Source: Legionella quinlivanii
GTDB lineage: Bacteria > Pseudomonadota > Gammaproteobacteria > Legionellales > Legionellaceae
Reading direction: 5' to 3'
Length of the DNA stretch: 64,000 nucleotides
Assembly (NCBI RefSeq): GCF_900461555.1
Contig: NZ_UGOX01000001.1
Location: 2,307,501-2,371,500, forward strand
Each line of letters starts with the position of its first letter. The first letter of the stretch is position 1. The position numbers were made by a program, and so were the translations under genes. The notes under the pieces are model-generated. The model saw only the letters and a list, made by a program, of their open reading frames with translations. It was not told the origin of the DNA and did no database searches. Shown one piece after another: positions 9,285-18,106 of this stretch.

Positions 9285-11024
9285 TTAAACACCCATTTTA
9301 GGGCTCGTTACCACCTGTGGTGTACTCTCTGCCGAGGCACTGTCTTTTATTTTCATGAGCTGTTCTTTGAAACTGTTTTTGGGGGGCTCTTTTGCCAAAG
9401 AGTTCTCTTTTCTCATTTCCAAAAATTGCTGCTTAAAATCCTGGCTTTTGACGGGTGAAGATGAGGCTTTCACTTCCAATTGCTTATCCCAAGTAATGGT
9501 AATATCAGTTGCAACTTGTTCTTTTGCTCCGAATATTTTTTTCAACAAGGAAAGAAAAATCCTGCTTAATATGCTCTCTGTTTTTGGAGGAAGAGAAGGA
9601 AGTGATACGCCATGATCTTTTAGCTCGACAAGTATGTCGTTGTTAACGCGCTTTAAGGCATTCTGACTCAATGTGGTCGTTTCTAGTAATTCCCTTGGGA
9701 TTTCGTTTACAAGTTTAGATACCACCAGAGCATTATTATTTTTAATGGCCGCAACTAAATAATTCATATTATCTTGAGGCTGAAACTTATATCCTGCGGA
9801 TTTTAATTCATTCCAGATCACGGTAAATGCTTCACTGTCTCCACTTTTTATTGCATTTGAAAGAACATTGGCCTCGCGCCCTTGTTCAATATTTGTTAAA
9901 CAACGGCATATCTGTTCATTTATAAGTTTTTCCTTTATATCCGGAGGGGCCTTTTCATAGTACCGCTCGATCTCATTTTTCGTGATTTCCAGGCAATTTT
10001 TTAGTAAAGGGCCATTCCCCCCTTCTGCGGCGAAAAACAACATTGATCCATAGCCCCGCCTGAAAAGATCCCTATTTGATTCATTTTTCATCAAAAGCTC
10101 AAATGCGGCTGCTTTTCCGGAAGTTAAGGCGAAGATAAGCAGATCAGATTGATCTCCTGGCAGTGTAGTTAACAAGATTGACAATGCTTCAGTGTTATTT
10201 GCATTGATTGCCATTTTTGCAGCATTACGAGAATCGTCAGCACCCTGACGAAGTAAATATTCAGTAACCTTCGGGTCAAAATTTATAGAGGCTGCAGCAC
10301 GAAGTGTCGAGAAAGAGTGTCCCCGAACAGTTGCTGTGGCGTTTACATTGGGCAGATAGCGCTCGTAGAGATCGCTAACAGCAGGATATTGTCTGAGGCT
10401 TGCATCGGGTTTTCTGAAAAGGTGAAGCTGAAGCCCAACATTAGCTGTTTCATAGCTAAAAACTCGTTTATGAAGCTCATTTAGCACCTCTAATTCAGTA
10501 GAAAAACTCTTTTGGCCTGTTGGATATTCGGGATCGTAAACATGGTACTGACCATTCTTTTTGCTGATTGTTATCGCATGATCAATGCTGGAAACCTGGG
10601 CTATTTCATTATCGTCCAGAGCGATTTCTTTAAGACAGTTCGCCCAATTTCTGTCATCGGCAACCAGGGCAAAACTAAATGCGGGCAAAAATGCCTTACT
10701 TTCTCCACCAGACTCAAGTTTGAGCATGTTAAAACTATTATCCTGGCTGATATTTTGATTATATTGATTTGCTGCAAATGCTAACAATACCTGAGTTATA
10801 AATATATGGGCATTTTCAAGCGCACTATCAGATGGGTGGGAAATACTTTTCAAAATCTCCCAAAAATCTGCCTCTCTATCTTCCATGCAATATTTGGCAT
10901 GCATCATCGCCAGGCCTTGGCACACCCCTCCTTCATCAAATCTAATTGAAAATCCATTACGCTCCAGGTATTGATTAACATTTTGTATAATTCGACCCTG
11001 ATCGATGCTTGCACTCACACTCAA
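9285..11024 (-). CDS. Ankyrin-repeat protein with N-terminal C58-like cysteine protease domain
   Basis: The 579-aa protein has a probable papain-like catalytic triad. Cys35 is in GGVCQGLAMMHA. His149 is in SIDHAITI. Asp164 is in YHVYDPEYP. The order and spacing are those of YopT-type (C58) proteases. Residues from about 225 to 470 carry degenerate ankyrin-like repeats, for example TLRAAASINFDPKVTEYLL and NAAKMAINANNTEALSILL. The tail is basic, with repeated FKQQFLEMRK/FKEQLMKIK. Several Legionella Ank effectors combine ankyrin repeats with a papain-like fold, so a Dot/Icm effector is likely. The target is unknown. Confidence 0.6.
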   Translation of the reverse strand: MSVSASIDQGRIIQNVNQYLERNGFSIRFDEGGVCQGLAMMHAKYCMEDREADFWEILKSISHPSDSALENAHIFITQVLLAFAANQYNQNISQDNSFNMLKLESGGESKAFLPAFSFALVADDRNWANCLKEIALDDNEIAQVSSIDHAITISKKNGQYHVYDPEYPTGQKSFSTELEVLNELHKRVFSYETANVGLQLHLFRKPDASLRQYPAVSDLYERYLPNVNATATVRGHSFSTLRAAASINFDPKVTEYLLRQGADDSRNAAKMAINANNTEALSILLTTLPGDQSDLLIFALTSGKAAAFELLMKNESNRDLFRRGYGSMLFFAAEGGNGPLLKNCLEITKNEIERYYEKAPPDIKEKLINEQICRCLTNIEQGREANVLSNAIKSGDSEAFTVIWNELKSAGYKFQPQDNMNYLVAAIKNNNALVVSKLVNEIPRELLETTTLSQNALKRVNNDILVELKDHGVSLPSLPPKTESILSRIFLSLLKKIFGAKEQVATDITITWDKQLEVKASSSPVKSQDFKQQFLEMRKENSLAKEPPKNSFKEQLMKIKDSASAESTPQVVTSPKMGV

Positions 11025-11241
11025 TCCCCAAACTCAATGAATTTACTGTCGCCATTATGATTAATGATAGGATATGATGAGCGATTAATATTCTTTTCGT
11101 TTTTTTTAATTAATTTTGAAAAACAGTGTCTAAAGACCGAGCTCTATTGAAGCATTTGGTAAAAAGGCACGATCATTACACCGTTTGATTATATTTTAAT
11201 CAATTGATATAATCTCCAAAATTTTCCAAAGAGTTTATGGT

Positions 11242-12675
11242 ATGTACAAAAAGTTTGAATCCAATCTTAGCCAAATCCTGTCAGAAGAACCTCAAAAAAT
11301 TAACATTACTAATAAATTGCCTAATCAACCAGATTGTGAAATCAGGCAAGTGAATAGTGATGTACTTGCTAAAGAAATCGGGATGAAAGCCTGGACAGAT
11401 AGCCTTGTTTTTACTAAAGACACCCAGGTGTTAGCTCATCCTGAGATTGAAAATGCCGTACCGCGTTATGATGACGCCGCAATGAGTAAGTTAATGAGCA
11501 CCATCAATTCAAACAGCAAAAAACTGTGTTTAAGCCCAATGGGAGCAACCGGGCTTGGGGTATTCGCTCTTGAGGTCATAGAGTCAGGCGAACCAGTCAT
11601 CATTTATGCCGGGAGTATGAAGCCCATAGCGCCGGGTAACAATGTTCCTGCATCAAAAAATGAATACGGCTTGGATTTTGATGATTTTGAAGGTAAAAGC
11701 TATGCAATGATACAAGCCAAAAACTACGGCAATCTCTCGCGTTTTATGCAACACGCTCCTCGTAAAACCACACCGTCACATGCGGATCACGGGTGCATCA
11801 GCCTGGATGACTACCATTTTTTCGATATCGATCGAAACACAATCGCTGTTGCTAATCTTGAACTGCAGATGCTTAATCATCGTGGACAACTAATATACTA
11901 TTTCATTGCCAAAGAACGAATTCTTCCGGGCCATATAGTGGTCTGGGATTATAATATTCATTATTGGCGAACCAAAGAAGCCCCGCCTGAATTATTTACA
12001 AAGCATGGAGAAATCATCGATCGAAAAAGTTACAGACCAAGAGCTTTCAGTGTTCGTATTAGCTTCGATAATGGTGATAAACCCATAGACCTATTTACAA
12101 AAGCTTCTTCAATGTATTTTGATTCAGAGAATTTACAGGCATTAAAGATTCAAACACCCTATGGTCACAGGGGATATGTTTCAGCAGCAGAAATCAAAGC
12201 AAAATTTGATAATTCGCCTTTACTGTTCATCTGGAGAAAAAGTTATAACTCGTGGATAGAGGAATCACGCCCCTTTAGCCAGGATTTTTGTTTAATTCCA
12301 CAAGACTCAACTCAGCCATTCTTTAAGCCCAGCCGATCTTCAAAAAAAGAGATTCTTGAGGCTTTGAAACAACTTGCTAAAGAATACGGCATCCCCAAAA
12401 CAGCCCAATACGATGCAAGGCAAAATAACTCAGTGGCTATGATCATGATGGATAACGATAACTACAAAACGGAATTGGCGGCATTAAAAGCTGGCCTAAA
12501 TGACGCAGGTATCAAGAAAGCTGCCGCTGGATACGCCACTTTTGGCAAAGAAAGAAAATTTTGCCTCTATATTTATGAGCCGAGCACCCTGTTGTTTAAT
12601 AAGCTAACTCACAAGCTACAAGATGAGCAGGCAAATACTCTTCAGCAAAAATTTCATGACCTGAGTATTAAATAA
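11242..12675 (+). CDS. SET-domain protein lysine methyltransferase, probable effector
   Basis: The 477-aa protein has SET motifs in order: GLGVFALEVIESGEPVIIYAG near residue 103, YAMIQAKNYGNLSRFMQHAP near 165 (equivalent of the RFxNHxC pseudoknot strand, with His kept), and ERILPGHIVVWDYN near 232-237 (equivalent of the E..YDY motif). This predicts S-adenosylmethionine-dependent methylation of a lysine. About 150 residues after the SET domain form a separate alpha/beta module. Legionella SET effectors such as RomA/LegAS4 carry ankyrin repeats, which are absent here, so this is a different architecture. The gene stands alone between convergent neighbours. Confidence 0.7.
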   Translation: MYKKFESNLSQILSEEPQKINITNKLPNQPDCEIRQVNSDVLAKEIGMKAWTDSLVFTKDTQVLAHPEIENAVPRYDDAAMSKLMSTINSNSKKLCLSPMGATGLGVFALEVIESGEPVIIYAGSMKPIAPGNNVPASKNEYGLDFDDFEGKSYAMIQAKNYGNLSRFMQHAPRKTTPSHADHGCISLDDYHFFDIDRNTIAVANLELQMLNHRGQLIYYFIAKERILPGHIVVWDYNIHYWRTKEAPPELFTKHGEIIDRKSYRPRAFSVRISFDNGDKPIDLFTKASSMYFDSENLQALKIQTPYGHRGYVSAAEIKAKFDNSPLLFIWRKSYNSWIEESRPFSQDFCLIPQDSTQPFFKPSRSSKKEILEALKQLAKEYGIPKTAQYDARQNNSVAMIMMDNDNYKTELAALKAGLNDAGIKKAAAGYATFGKERKFCLYIYEPSTLLFNKLTHKLQDEQANTLQQKFHDLSIK

Positions 12676-12721
12676 GCCTTCGTATCCTGACGAATAAGGC
12701 ACTAACACTCTATACACATTG

Positions 12722-12861
12722 TTATCCACAGATTTTGTGGATAACTAACCAGCTTATTTTCGGAGGATAAAACCTAAAAAGCCTTTGTGGCCATGGGTTT
12801 CGCATGAAGAAAGAAACATAAAATGAGTAGGAAGAAAGAGAGGCTAAAAAACTTATCCACA
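12722..12861. other. Cluster of three perfect DnaA boxes
   Basis: TTATCCACA occurs at 12722-12730 and 12853-12861, and its complement TGTGGATAA at 12736-12744. The first two form an inverted pair with a 5-base spacer. They lie in an AT-rich, purine-biased gap (12676-13136) that I otherwise find empty apart from a weak hairpin just after the SET gene. No replication genes are near, so a DnaA-titration or regulatory role is more likely than an origin. Confidence 0.55.
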
Positions 12862-13136
12862 AAGCGAATGAAGTGAATATATATTTCGGAAATGCATTCT
12901 ATCTTCTTTTTTTTAGAAGAACCAGTCTTGACATTTTGCGACTGTTTTCTTTGAAGGCATTTATTCACCTATCTTATTAATAATAATAGTAAAATCTTGT
13001 TGCGATTTCATATCGCTGTTTACACCAGTTAGCGAGTCCTCGTGGATGATTAGGATTTTGGTATCCACTTTTTTTCAAAAAGAAATCGAGGGTATAGAGT
13101 TATTAAACTCATTAAAAAATAACCAGCGTCCCAGGT

Positions 13137-13655
13137 CTAACTGTGAGTGAAATTACAGCTCCCAATCTTTCCATCGGGTAAAATCGCATTGCAAAAGGAA
13201 CTCAATGACTTAAGCTGCTCCTGTGTGATCTTCGCATTGTATAAATTAGCTCCAGCCAAACTGGCACCTGATAAATTAGCACCAGAAAAATCTGATGATG
13301 TAAAATTGCAATGATTCATTCTCGCTTTTTTTAAATTTGCGAAGCTAAAATCACTATAAGAAAAGTCAGCAGCCCCAAGGGAAAACTCCGTGGCCATTAT
13401 GCGATTAAATTTTGAGAGTTGATGATTACCCCAAATGCTCAAACTGGAACGGTTTAAATTGCTATAACTGAGATTAATAGCACCATTTTTATTTGTAAAA
13501 AGATAAAAATCATTGCTCAAATCACAAGCTTCACAAATCCCTGTCTTTTCAAATTTATCAACATCTAATGGATTAGAAAATTGCTGTGAATAAATTGCTG
13601 TAGAAATGGAAACTAAAGATAAAAATAAACAACTTCTCATGACTCCCTCATTCAA
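13137..13655 (-). CDS. Secreted pentapeptide-repeat protein
   Basis: The 172-aa protein has an N-terminal signal peptide (MRSCLFLSLVSISTAIYS after an internal Met) and about eight pentapeptide repeats of A(D/N)LxX type in the C-terminal half (SDFSGANLSGASLAGANLYNA). These fold as a right-handed quadrilateral beta-helix. The segment before the repeats has Cys39 and Cys42 in GICEACDL. The end of the gene exists as a decayed second copy at 7507-7674. The start is uncertain: the first Met has no ribosome site, while the Met at 13640 has GGGAG very close. Confidence 0.65.
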   Translation of the reverse strand: MNEGVMRSCLFLSLVSISTAIYSQQFSNPLDVDKFEKTGICEACDLSNDFYLFTNKNGAINLSYSNLNRSSLSIWGNHQLSKFNRIMATEFSLGAADFSYSDFSFANLKKARMNHCNFTSSDFSGANLSGASLAGANLYNAKITQEQLKSLSSFCNAILPDGKIGSCNFTHS

Positions 13656-13919
13656 ATAACAAACTGCGTTCCTGCATTCAGAAAAGTATTTTACTCAAAT
13701 ATTCAATCAATTACACTGCTTAATTGGCATGTTGTTTTATATGGACCAGGAAATGCCTTAGCTGCTTTGATACATTATCTTGTTTAAACTATTGTGTTTG
13801 CCTTATGATAAGCCACGAACATAGCTGTCTTGAGGTAAGTAGCAGCACATCCAACGCCATTTTTAAGGGCAAATTGGTTGCGCAGTGTGACAAGGATCGA
13901 TAAACATAAGGTACATGCG

Positions 13920-15080
13920 ATGTTTAAGATGCGACTTATTACGATAAGCATATTAAATACCACTATCATTGGGGGATTGACTCTTCTGGATTCAGGGGCT
14001 TATGCATCCGGCTTTCAAAGAATAATCGATTTTGCTTATGATAATCCTGCTATTATGAACCATACAGTTAAAAAAGCTGAAGCCACTATAGGCAATAATC
14101 TCATGTATGGACTCTTTACGTATAAAGGCCAGGCAGGCTCTTTGTATGGCAGATCGGATAGTAAGGAATTCTATAATTATCCCTATGGAAGATTGGCTTA
14201 TCGTTTTCATCCCAAGTGGATGGGAGGTATTGATGTTACTCATCTGAGCTATACCAATATTGTGTTTCCGGTAAGTAGTGTTGCCCGGCAAATAGCCACC
14301 TCTATCGTGCTTCAAACTATCGCCATTTCCCCCAGATTGAGCTACTTGGTTACTAAATCCCTCGCAGTGGGTTTAGCCCTGAATTTTGATACTACTTATA
14401 AAACAAAACTGGACAATGTAGTCAACCCCAATGGAGAATTAAAAAATCACTCGTCCTCCAGGGAACCGGCCCTGGGCTGGGGAGTCGGGATTTCCTATGC
14501 GGCACCAACCAAAACCACTATAGACTTAAGTTATTTCTCAAAAATTGTGCATCCCACCACAGGCTCCAGCACTTGGGGGACCGCACAAACATATAATTAT
14601 GCCATTACCTATCCCCTTCCGGCCATTGCCAACCTGGGTGTTGCCCAAAAGATACAGGAGAAATGGCTTGTAAAAGGAAATTTAAGATACCAGTGGTGGG
14701 ATACGTTCGATTATTTGAATTTACGCAATACCGCATTGGGAAGAAATATTCTTGTGCCTGAATTCTATAATAATACATGGATATATACCCTGGCAGCGCA
14801 CTACCAGACAAATGATAAACTGGGGTTCTCTGGCGGTGTGGAATATAATCAAAGTCCGCAATCTATCACTTACAGGAATGCAGGGCTGGCTGTCTACAGA
14901 TCGCTGGTGGTGGGAGGCGGCTTTGATTACGCGTTTACCAAAGCGTTAACTGGCAAATTTATCTACGGACATGCCTTTTCAAATCCGCCGATTGACAGAA
15001 CGGCCAGCGCAGGTTTGGTGAGAGGCAAGGAAACAATTAACAGCAATAACTTTGACTTTACTCTAACCTGGCATATCTGA
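13920..15080 (+). CDS. FadL/OmpP1-like outer-membrane transport protein
   Basis: The 386-aa product has a signal peptide ending near GAYASGFQ and a beta-barrel pattern of alternating residues with many Tyr and Gly. Features shared with the FadL/TodX family include the N-terminal hatch-like DNPAIMNHTVKKAEA, strands such as LGWGVGISYAAPTKTTIDLSY, and the terminal strand NFDFTLTWHI ending in an aromatic-hydrophobic pair. Members import hydrophobic compounds such as fatty acids across the outer membrane. Length is slightly under the family's usual 420-450. An upstream TTG start is possible but weak. Confidence 0.7.
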   Translation: MFKMRLITISILNTTIIGGLTLLDSGAYASGFQRIIDFAYDNPAIMNHTVKKAEATIGNNLMYGLFTYKGQAGSLYGRSDSKEFYNYPYGRLAYRFHPKWMGGIDVTHLSYTNIVFPVSSVARQIATSIVLQTIAISPRLSYLVTKSLAVGLALNFDTTYKTKLDNVVNPNGELKNHSSSREPALGWGVGISYAAPTKTTIDLSYFSKIVHPTTGSSTWGTAQTYNYAITYPLPAIANLGVAQKIQEKWLVKGNLRYQWWDTFDYLNLRNTALGRNILVPEFYNNTWIYTLAAHYQTNDKLGFSGGVEYNQSPQSITYRNAGLAVYRSLVVGGGFDYAFTKALTGKFIYGHAFSNPPIDRTASAGLVRGKETINSNNFDFTLTWHI

Positions 15081-15101
15081 GAACTCTACTCAAAGAAGTC
15101 A

Positions 15102-17060
15102 ATGAAGCTCTTGATGATTTACGATATGGGCGATTTACCGGATCTGCAGTTATCACTATTAACTAAAATTAAGAAGACGATGAAGAGAGAACATTTAATA
15201 AGAATTCTATCGCATTTTTTTCAATCTAAATGGCAATCGTTGATCCTAGTACTTTCCCTCCTGTCTATAAGTATCTATCTCATACTAAACGCAGAAAATT
15301 TCTGGTTTTCCAATGTTCCTTTATTAGCTTTAATTATCATTGGAGGAATCCCGCTATTTTTGCAAATTTTTTTAAAACTGCTAAAGGGAAATTTTGGTGC
15401 GGATTCCCTGGCTGCAATTGCTTTAGTCGCAGGGGTTATCTTGCAGCAATATTTAGCCGCATCGTTAATAATCCTGATGTTAGCGAGTGGCCAGACATTA
15501 GAGCGTTATGCGCGTCATAAAGCATCTTCTGTCTTATTGGCGTTAGTGAAACGAATGCCCGCTTTTGCTCATCATAAAATGAATGGTGAAATTTCTGATA
15601 TTGCTGTGGCTGACATTCAAATTAATGATGAAATTGTTATTTATCCCCATGAAACCTGCCCTGTTGATGGCATAGTCATTGAGGGAAATGGTTCAATGGA
15701 CGAATCTTACCTTACAGGAGAGCCTTATCAAATTTCCAAGGCAACCGGCGCATCCGTTTTATCAGGGGCGATCAACGGTGAGTCGGTACTTGTCATTCGA
15801 GCGTCCAGACTGCCAGTCGATTCACGATTTGCAATTATTGTGAAAGTTTTAGAAGAAGCCGAACAAAAACGCCCTTCGATTCGCCGATTAGGGGATCAAA
15901 TTGGGGCAATTTTTGCACCTCTGGCCTTATTATTCGCAGCGATCACCGGGTATTTTACAAATGATGCCATCCGTTTTCTTGCGGTACTGGTTATTGCCAC
16001 ACCATGCCCTTTATTAATTGCTATTCCCATTACGATTATTAGCGCTATTTCACGGGCTGCGAAAGAAGCTATCATCATAAAAGATCCAATCGTTTTGGAG
16101 CGGTTACCTACTTGTAAAACTGCTATTTTTGACAAAACAGGCACACTGACCTACGGAAAACCCATTTTAACTGACATTTATACCACTCCGAATTATACAA
16201 AAGAGCAAATTCTGCAATATGTCGGAAGCCTTGAGCGTTACTCCAAACATCCCCTTGCCAATGCTGTAATTAAAGCAACAAAAGAACGCCATATTGATTT
16301 ACTAGAGTCGACGGATGTATCGGAGAAACCTGGACAGGGTTTAAACGGTATCATCAATCATCGAAAAGTGAATGTTACGAGCCGAAAAAAACTGTTAGAA
16401 ATGTTGCCTGGTTCTCAATCATTGCTCCCTCCCGTTTCTCCAGGTTTAGAATGCATTATTTTAATTGATAGCGAATATGCAGCCACTTTACATTTTCACG
16501 ATGCACCGAGAGCAGAAAGCAAATCCTTTATCAGTCATTTGAAGCCAGCACATCAATTTAAAAAAATTATGCTGGTTTCCGGAGACCGGGAGTCTGAAGT
16601 GAAATATCTGGCGGAATTAATTCCGTTTACAGAAATATATGCGTCTCAAAGTCCTGAACAAAAATTGGCTATCGTGCGCCGTGAAAGAAAAAACGCCCCT
16701 ACAGTGTTTATGGGAGACGGCATTAATGATGCCCCCGCTTTAACCGCAGCCACTGTAGGAATTGCTTTTGGGCAACACAGCAATGTGACTGCTGAGGCTG
16801 CAGGCGCTGTTATTATGGAAAACACCTTAAATAAAGTAGATGAATTGCTGCATCTAAGCATCCAAACTAGAAATATTGCCGCACAAAGTGCTGTTGGAGG
16901 AATGCTTTTGAGCCTCGTCGGTATGGGATTTGCCGCAACAGGTCATATAAATCCGGTTTTGGGGGCGATTCTACAAGAATGTATTGATATTCTTGCGATT
17001 GCTAATGCCTTACGCCTTGCATTTGGGTCCAAAATTAAAATTGATCTCCCAAATGCCTAG
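15102..17060 (+). CDS. P1B-type heavy-metal-translocating ATPase
   Basis: The 652-aa protein has all P-type core motifs: TGEP near 205 (actuator), DKTGTLT near 344 with the phosphorylated Asp, KHPLANA near 382 (the HP motif specific to P1B pumps) and GDGINDAP near 538. The transmembrane metal site is TPCP near 300, not the CPC of copper and zinc/cadmium pumps. About six to eight membrane spans are visible. No N-terminal HMA metal-binding domain is present. TPCP pumps form a small divergent subgroup whose ion I would not name. The gene lies 20 bases after the FadL-like gene on the same strand. Confidence 0.85.
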   Translation: MKLLMIYDMGDLPDLQLSLLTKIKKTMKREHLIRILSHFFQSKWQSLILVLSLLSISIYLILNAENFWFSNVPLLALIIIGGIPLFLQIFLKLLKGNFGADSLAAIALVAGVILQQYLAASLIILMLASGQTLERYARHKASSVLLALVKRMPAFAHHKMNGEISDIAVADIQINDEIVIYPHETCPVDGIVIEGNGSMDESYLTGEPYQISKATGASVLSGAINGESVLVIRASRLPVDSRFAIIVKVLEEAEQKRPSIRRLGDQIGAIFAPLALLFAAITGYFTNDAIRFLAVLVIATPCPLLIAIPITIISAISRAAKEAIIIKDPIVLERLPTCKTAIFDKTGTLTYGKPILTDIYTTPNYTKEQILQYVGSLERYSKHPLANAVIKATKERHIDLLESTDVSEKPGQGLNGIINHRKVNVTSRKKLLEMLPGSQSLLPPVSPGLECIILIDSEYAATLHFHDAPRAESKSFISHLKPAHQFKKIMLVSGDRESEVKYLAELIPFTEIYASQSPEQKLAIVRRERKNAPTVFMGDGINDAPALTAATVGIAFGQHSNVTAEAAGAVIMENTLNKVDELLHLSIQTRNIAAQSAVGGMLLSLVGMGFAATGHINPVLGAILQECIDILAIANALRLAFGSKIKIDLPNA

Positions 17061-17208
17061 AAATAAAGTATATTTGATTTTCCCCATAAATTTGAATCCT
17101 CTTGTATTATGAGCGATTTTGACCGTTGAGCAAATTATCGAATTCATAATCAGTCAAAAGCAGATCACGCTTAATTATTTGCAGAAACATTGTGTTATTC
17201 AAATACTT

Positions 17209-18042
17209 TTATGGGTTACAATAATCGCAATATTGTGGCTCAGCAACTTTCACACCGTCTCTTCTTGGCCGCTTCTCTTGATAATCACACTGGATACAAC
17301 CCCAAATCTCGTATTGGCATAATGAAGTCGGAGCTGAGCATTCACCGCAAGGAAGGTAGCCTGACACTTGATTAAACCCGAAACCAGGAGCTAAGCATTC
17401 AGGACAACAGCATTGAATTCGATGAGCTAACTTTTCGGCGAGGATAGAAATCGCATTCATTCTGGTTGGATTCATCATGGCTCTCATATCCGTGGCAAGA
17501 AAAAGCTCTTTTTCGTTTTGAAACCCAAGAGAGAGGGCATTTTTCAGCGCTGTGATGTCTCTAATCCCTTTCGCAAGCACCTTTTTATCTCTATTGGTCT
17601 GCAATGTGAGGCCATGCTCGGGGAAACCTGCTTTATCTAAAAAATCGCTTAGCTCTGTTTGTGTAGTTATTGTCATCATACGATAATTAGTTTTGGGTGT
17701 AGTATATTGCTCAGCAATTACCCAATTGTGTTTGCGATCAAGAAATACCATAATCTCATGATCAACAGGGGTAAATGGAAATGCTGGATGCGGCCCAAAA
17801 CTTCCCTCACTGGCAATGACTAAATCATAACCGTAATCCTCTGCAGCACGTTTTGCCTTTAAAACACAGGTATCATAGGGGCTTAGTGTCCTTGGTATTT
17901 CACCAGTAAAGCTTCCAAATTGGTCAGTATCAAATTCGTGCACATCCAATGTGCACGAAAGTGTATCAAAAAATACCTTAGCAATTGCTTTTTCTTTCTC
18001 ATGTTTTGAAGCAAGTAAAACCGACTGATTGCGATAATGCAT
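17209..18042 (-). CDS. DUF6671-like protein with C-terminal zinc-finger cysteines
   Basis: The 277-aa protein has an alpha/beta body (residues 1-200) with conserved-looking ASEGSFGPHPAFPF and HEIMVFLDR blocks, then a cysteine-rich tail. The tail holds CCCPEC, PCGEC, CIQC and CDYC, enough for two zinc sites. This agrees with my memory of the DUF6671 family, found near DUF2309/DabA genes. It lies downstream of dabA on the same strand, 65 bases away, so it may be the third gene of that operon. Function unknown. Confidence 0.6.
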   Translation of the reverse strand: MHYRNQSVLLASKHEKEKAIAKVFFDTLSCTLDVHEFDTDQFGSFTGEIPRTLSPYDTCVLKAKRAAEDYGYDLVIASEGSFGPHPAFPFTPVDHEIMVFLDRKHNWVIAEQYTTPKTNYRMMTITTQTELSDFLDKAGFPEHGLTLQTNRDKKVLAKGIRDITALKNALSLGFQNEKELFLATDMRAMMNPTRMNAISILAEKLAHRIQCCCPECLAPGFGFNQVSGYLPCGECSAPTSLCQYEIWGCIQCDYQEKRPRRDGVKVAEPQYCDYCNP

Positions 18043-18106
18043 GATTAAACTCCAGTAATTGAGTGGAAATAATCCATTCGCGCCACATCCACATCAGAAA
18101 CAAACA

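Noticed and set aside
12722-12861. Chromosomal origin
   Set aside because: Three DnaA boxes exist, but there are no AT-rich 13-mers in series and no dnaA, dnaN, gidA or parAB nearby.
12774-12968. 64-aa minus-strand ORF with a hydrophobic run
   Set aside because: It overlaps the DnaA-box region, is Lys/Phe-rich from AT-rich sequence and has no clear start signal.
17119-17322. 67-aa hydrophobic plus-strand ORF
   Set aside because: It starts at TTG and overlaps the end of the DUF6671 gene on the other strand, whose zinc-finger cysteines are clearly real.
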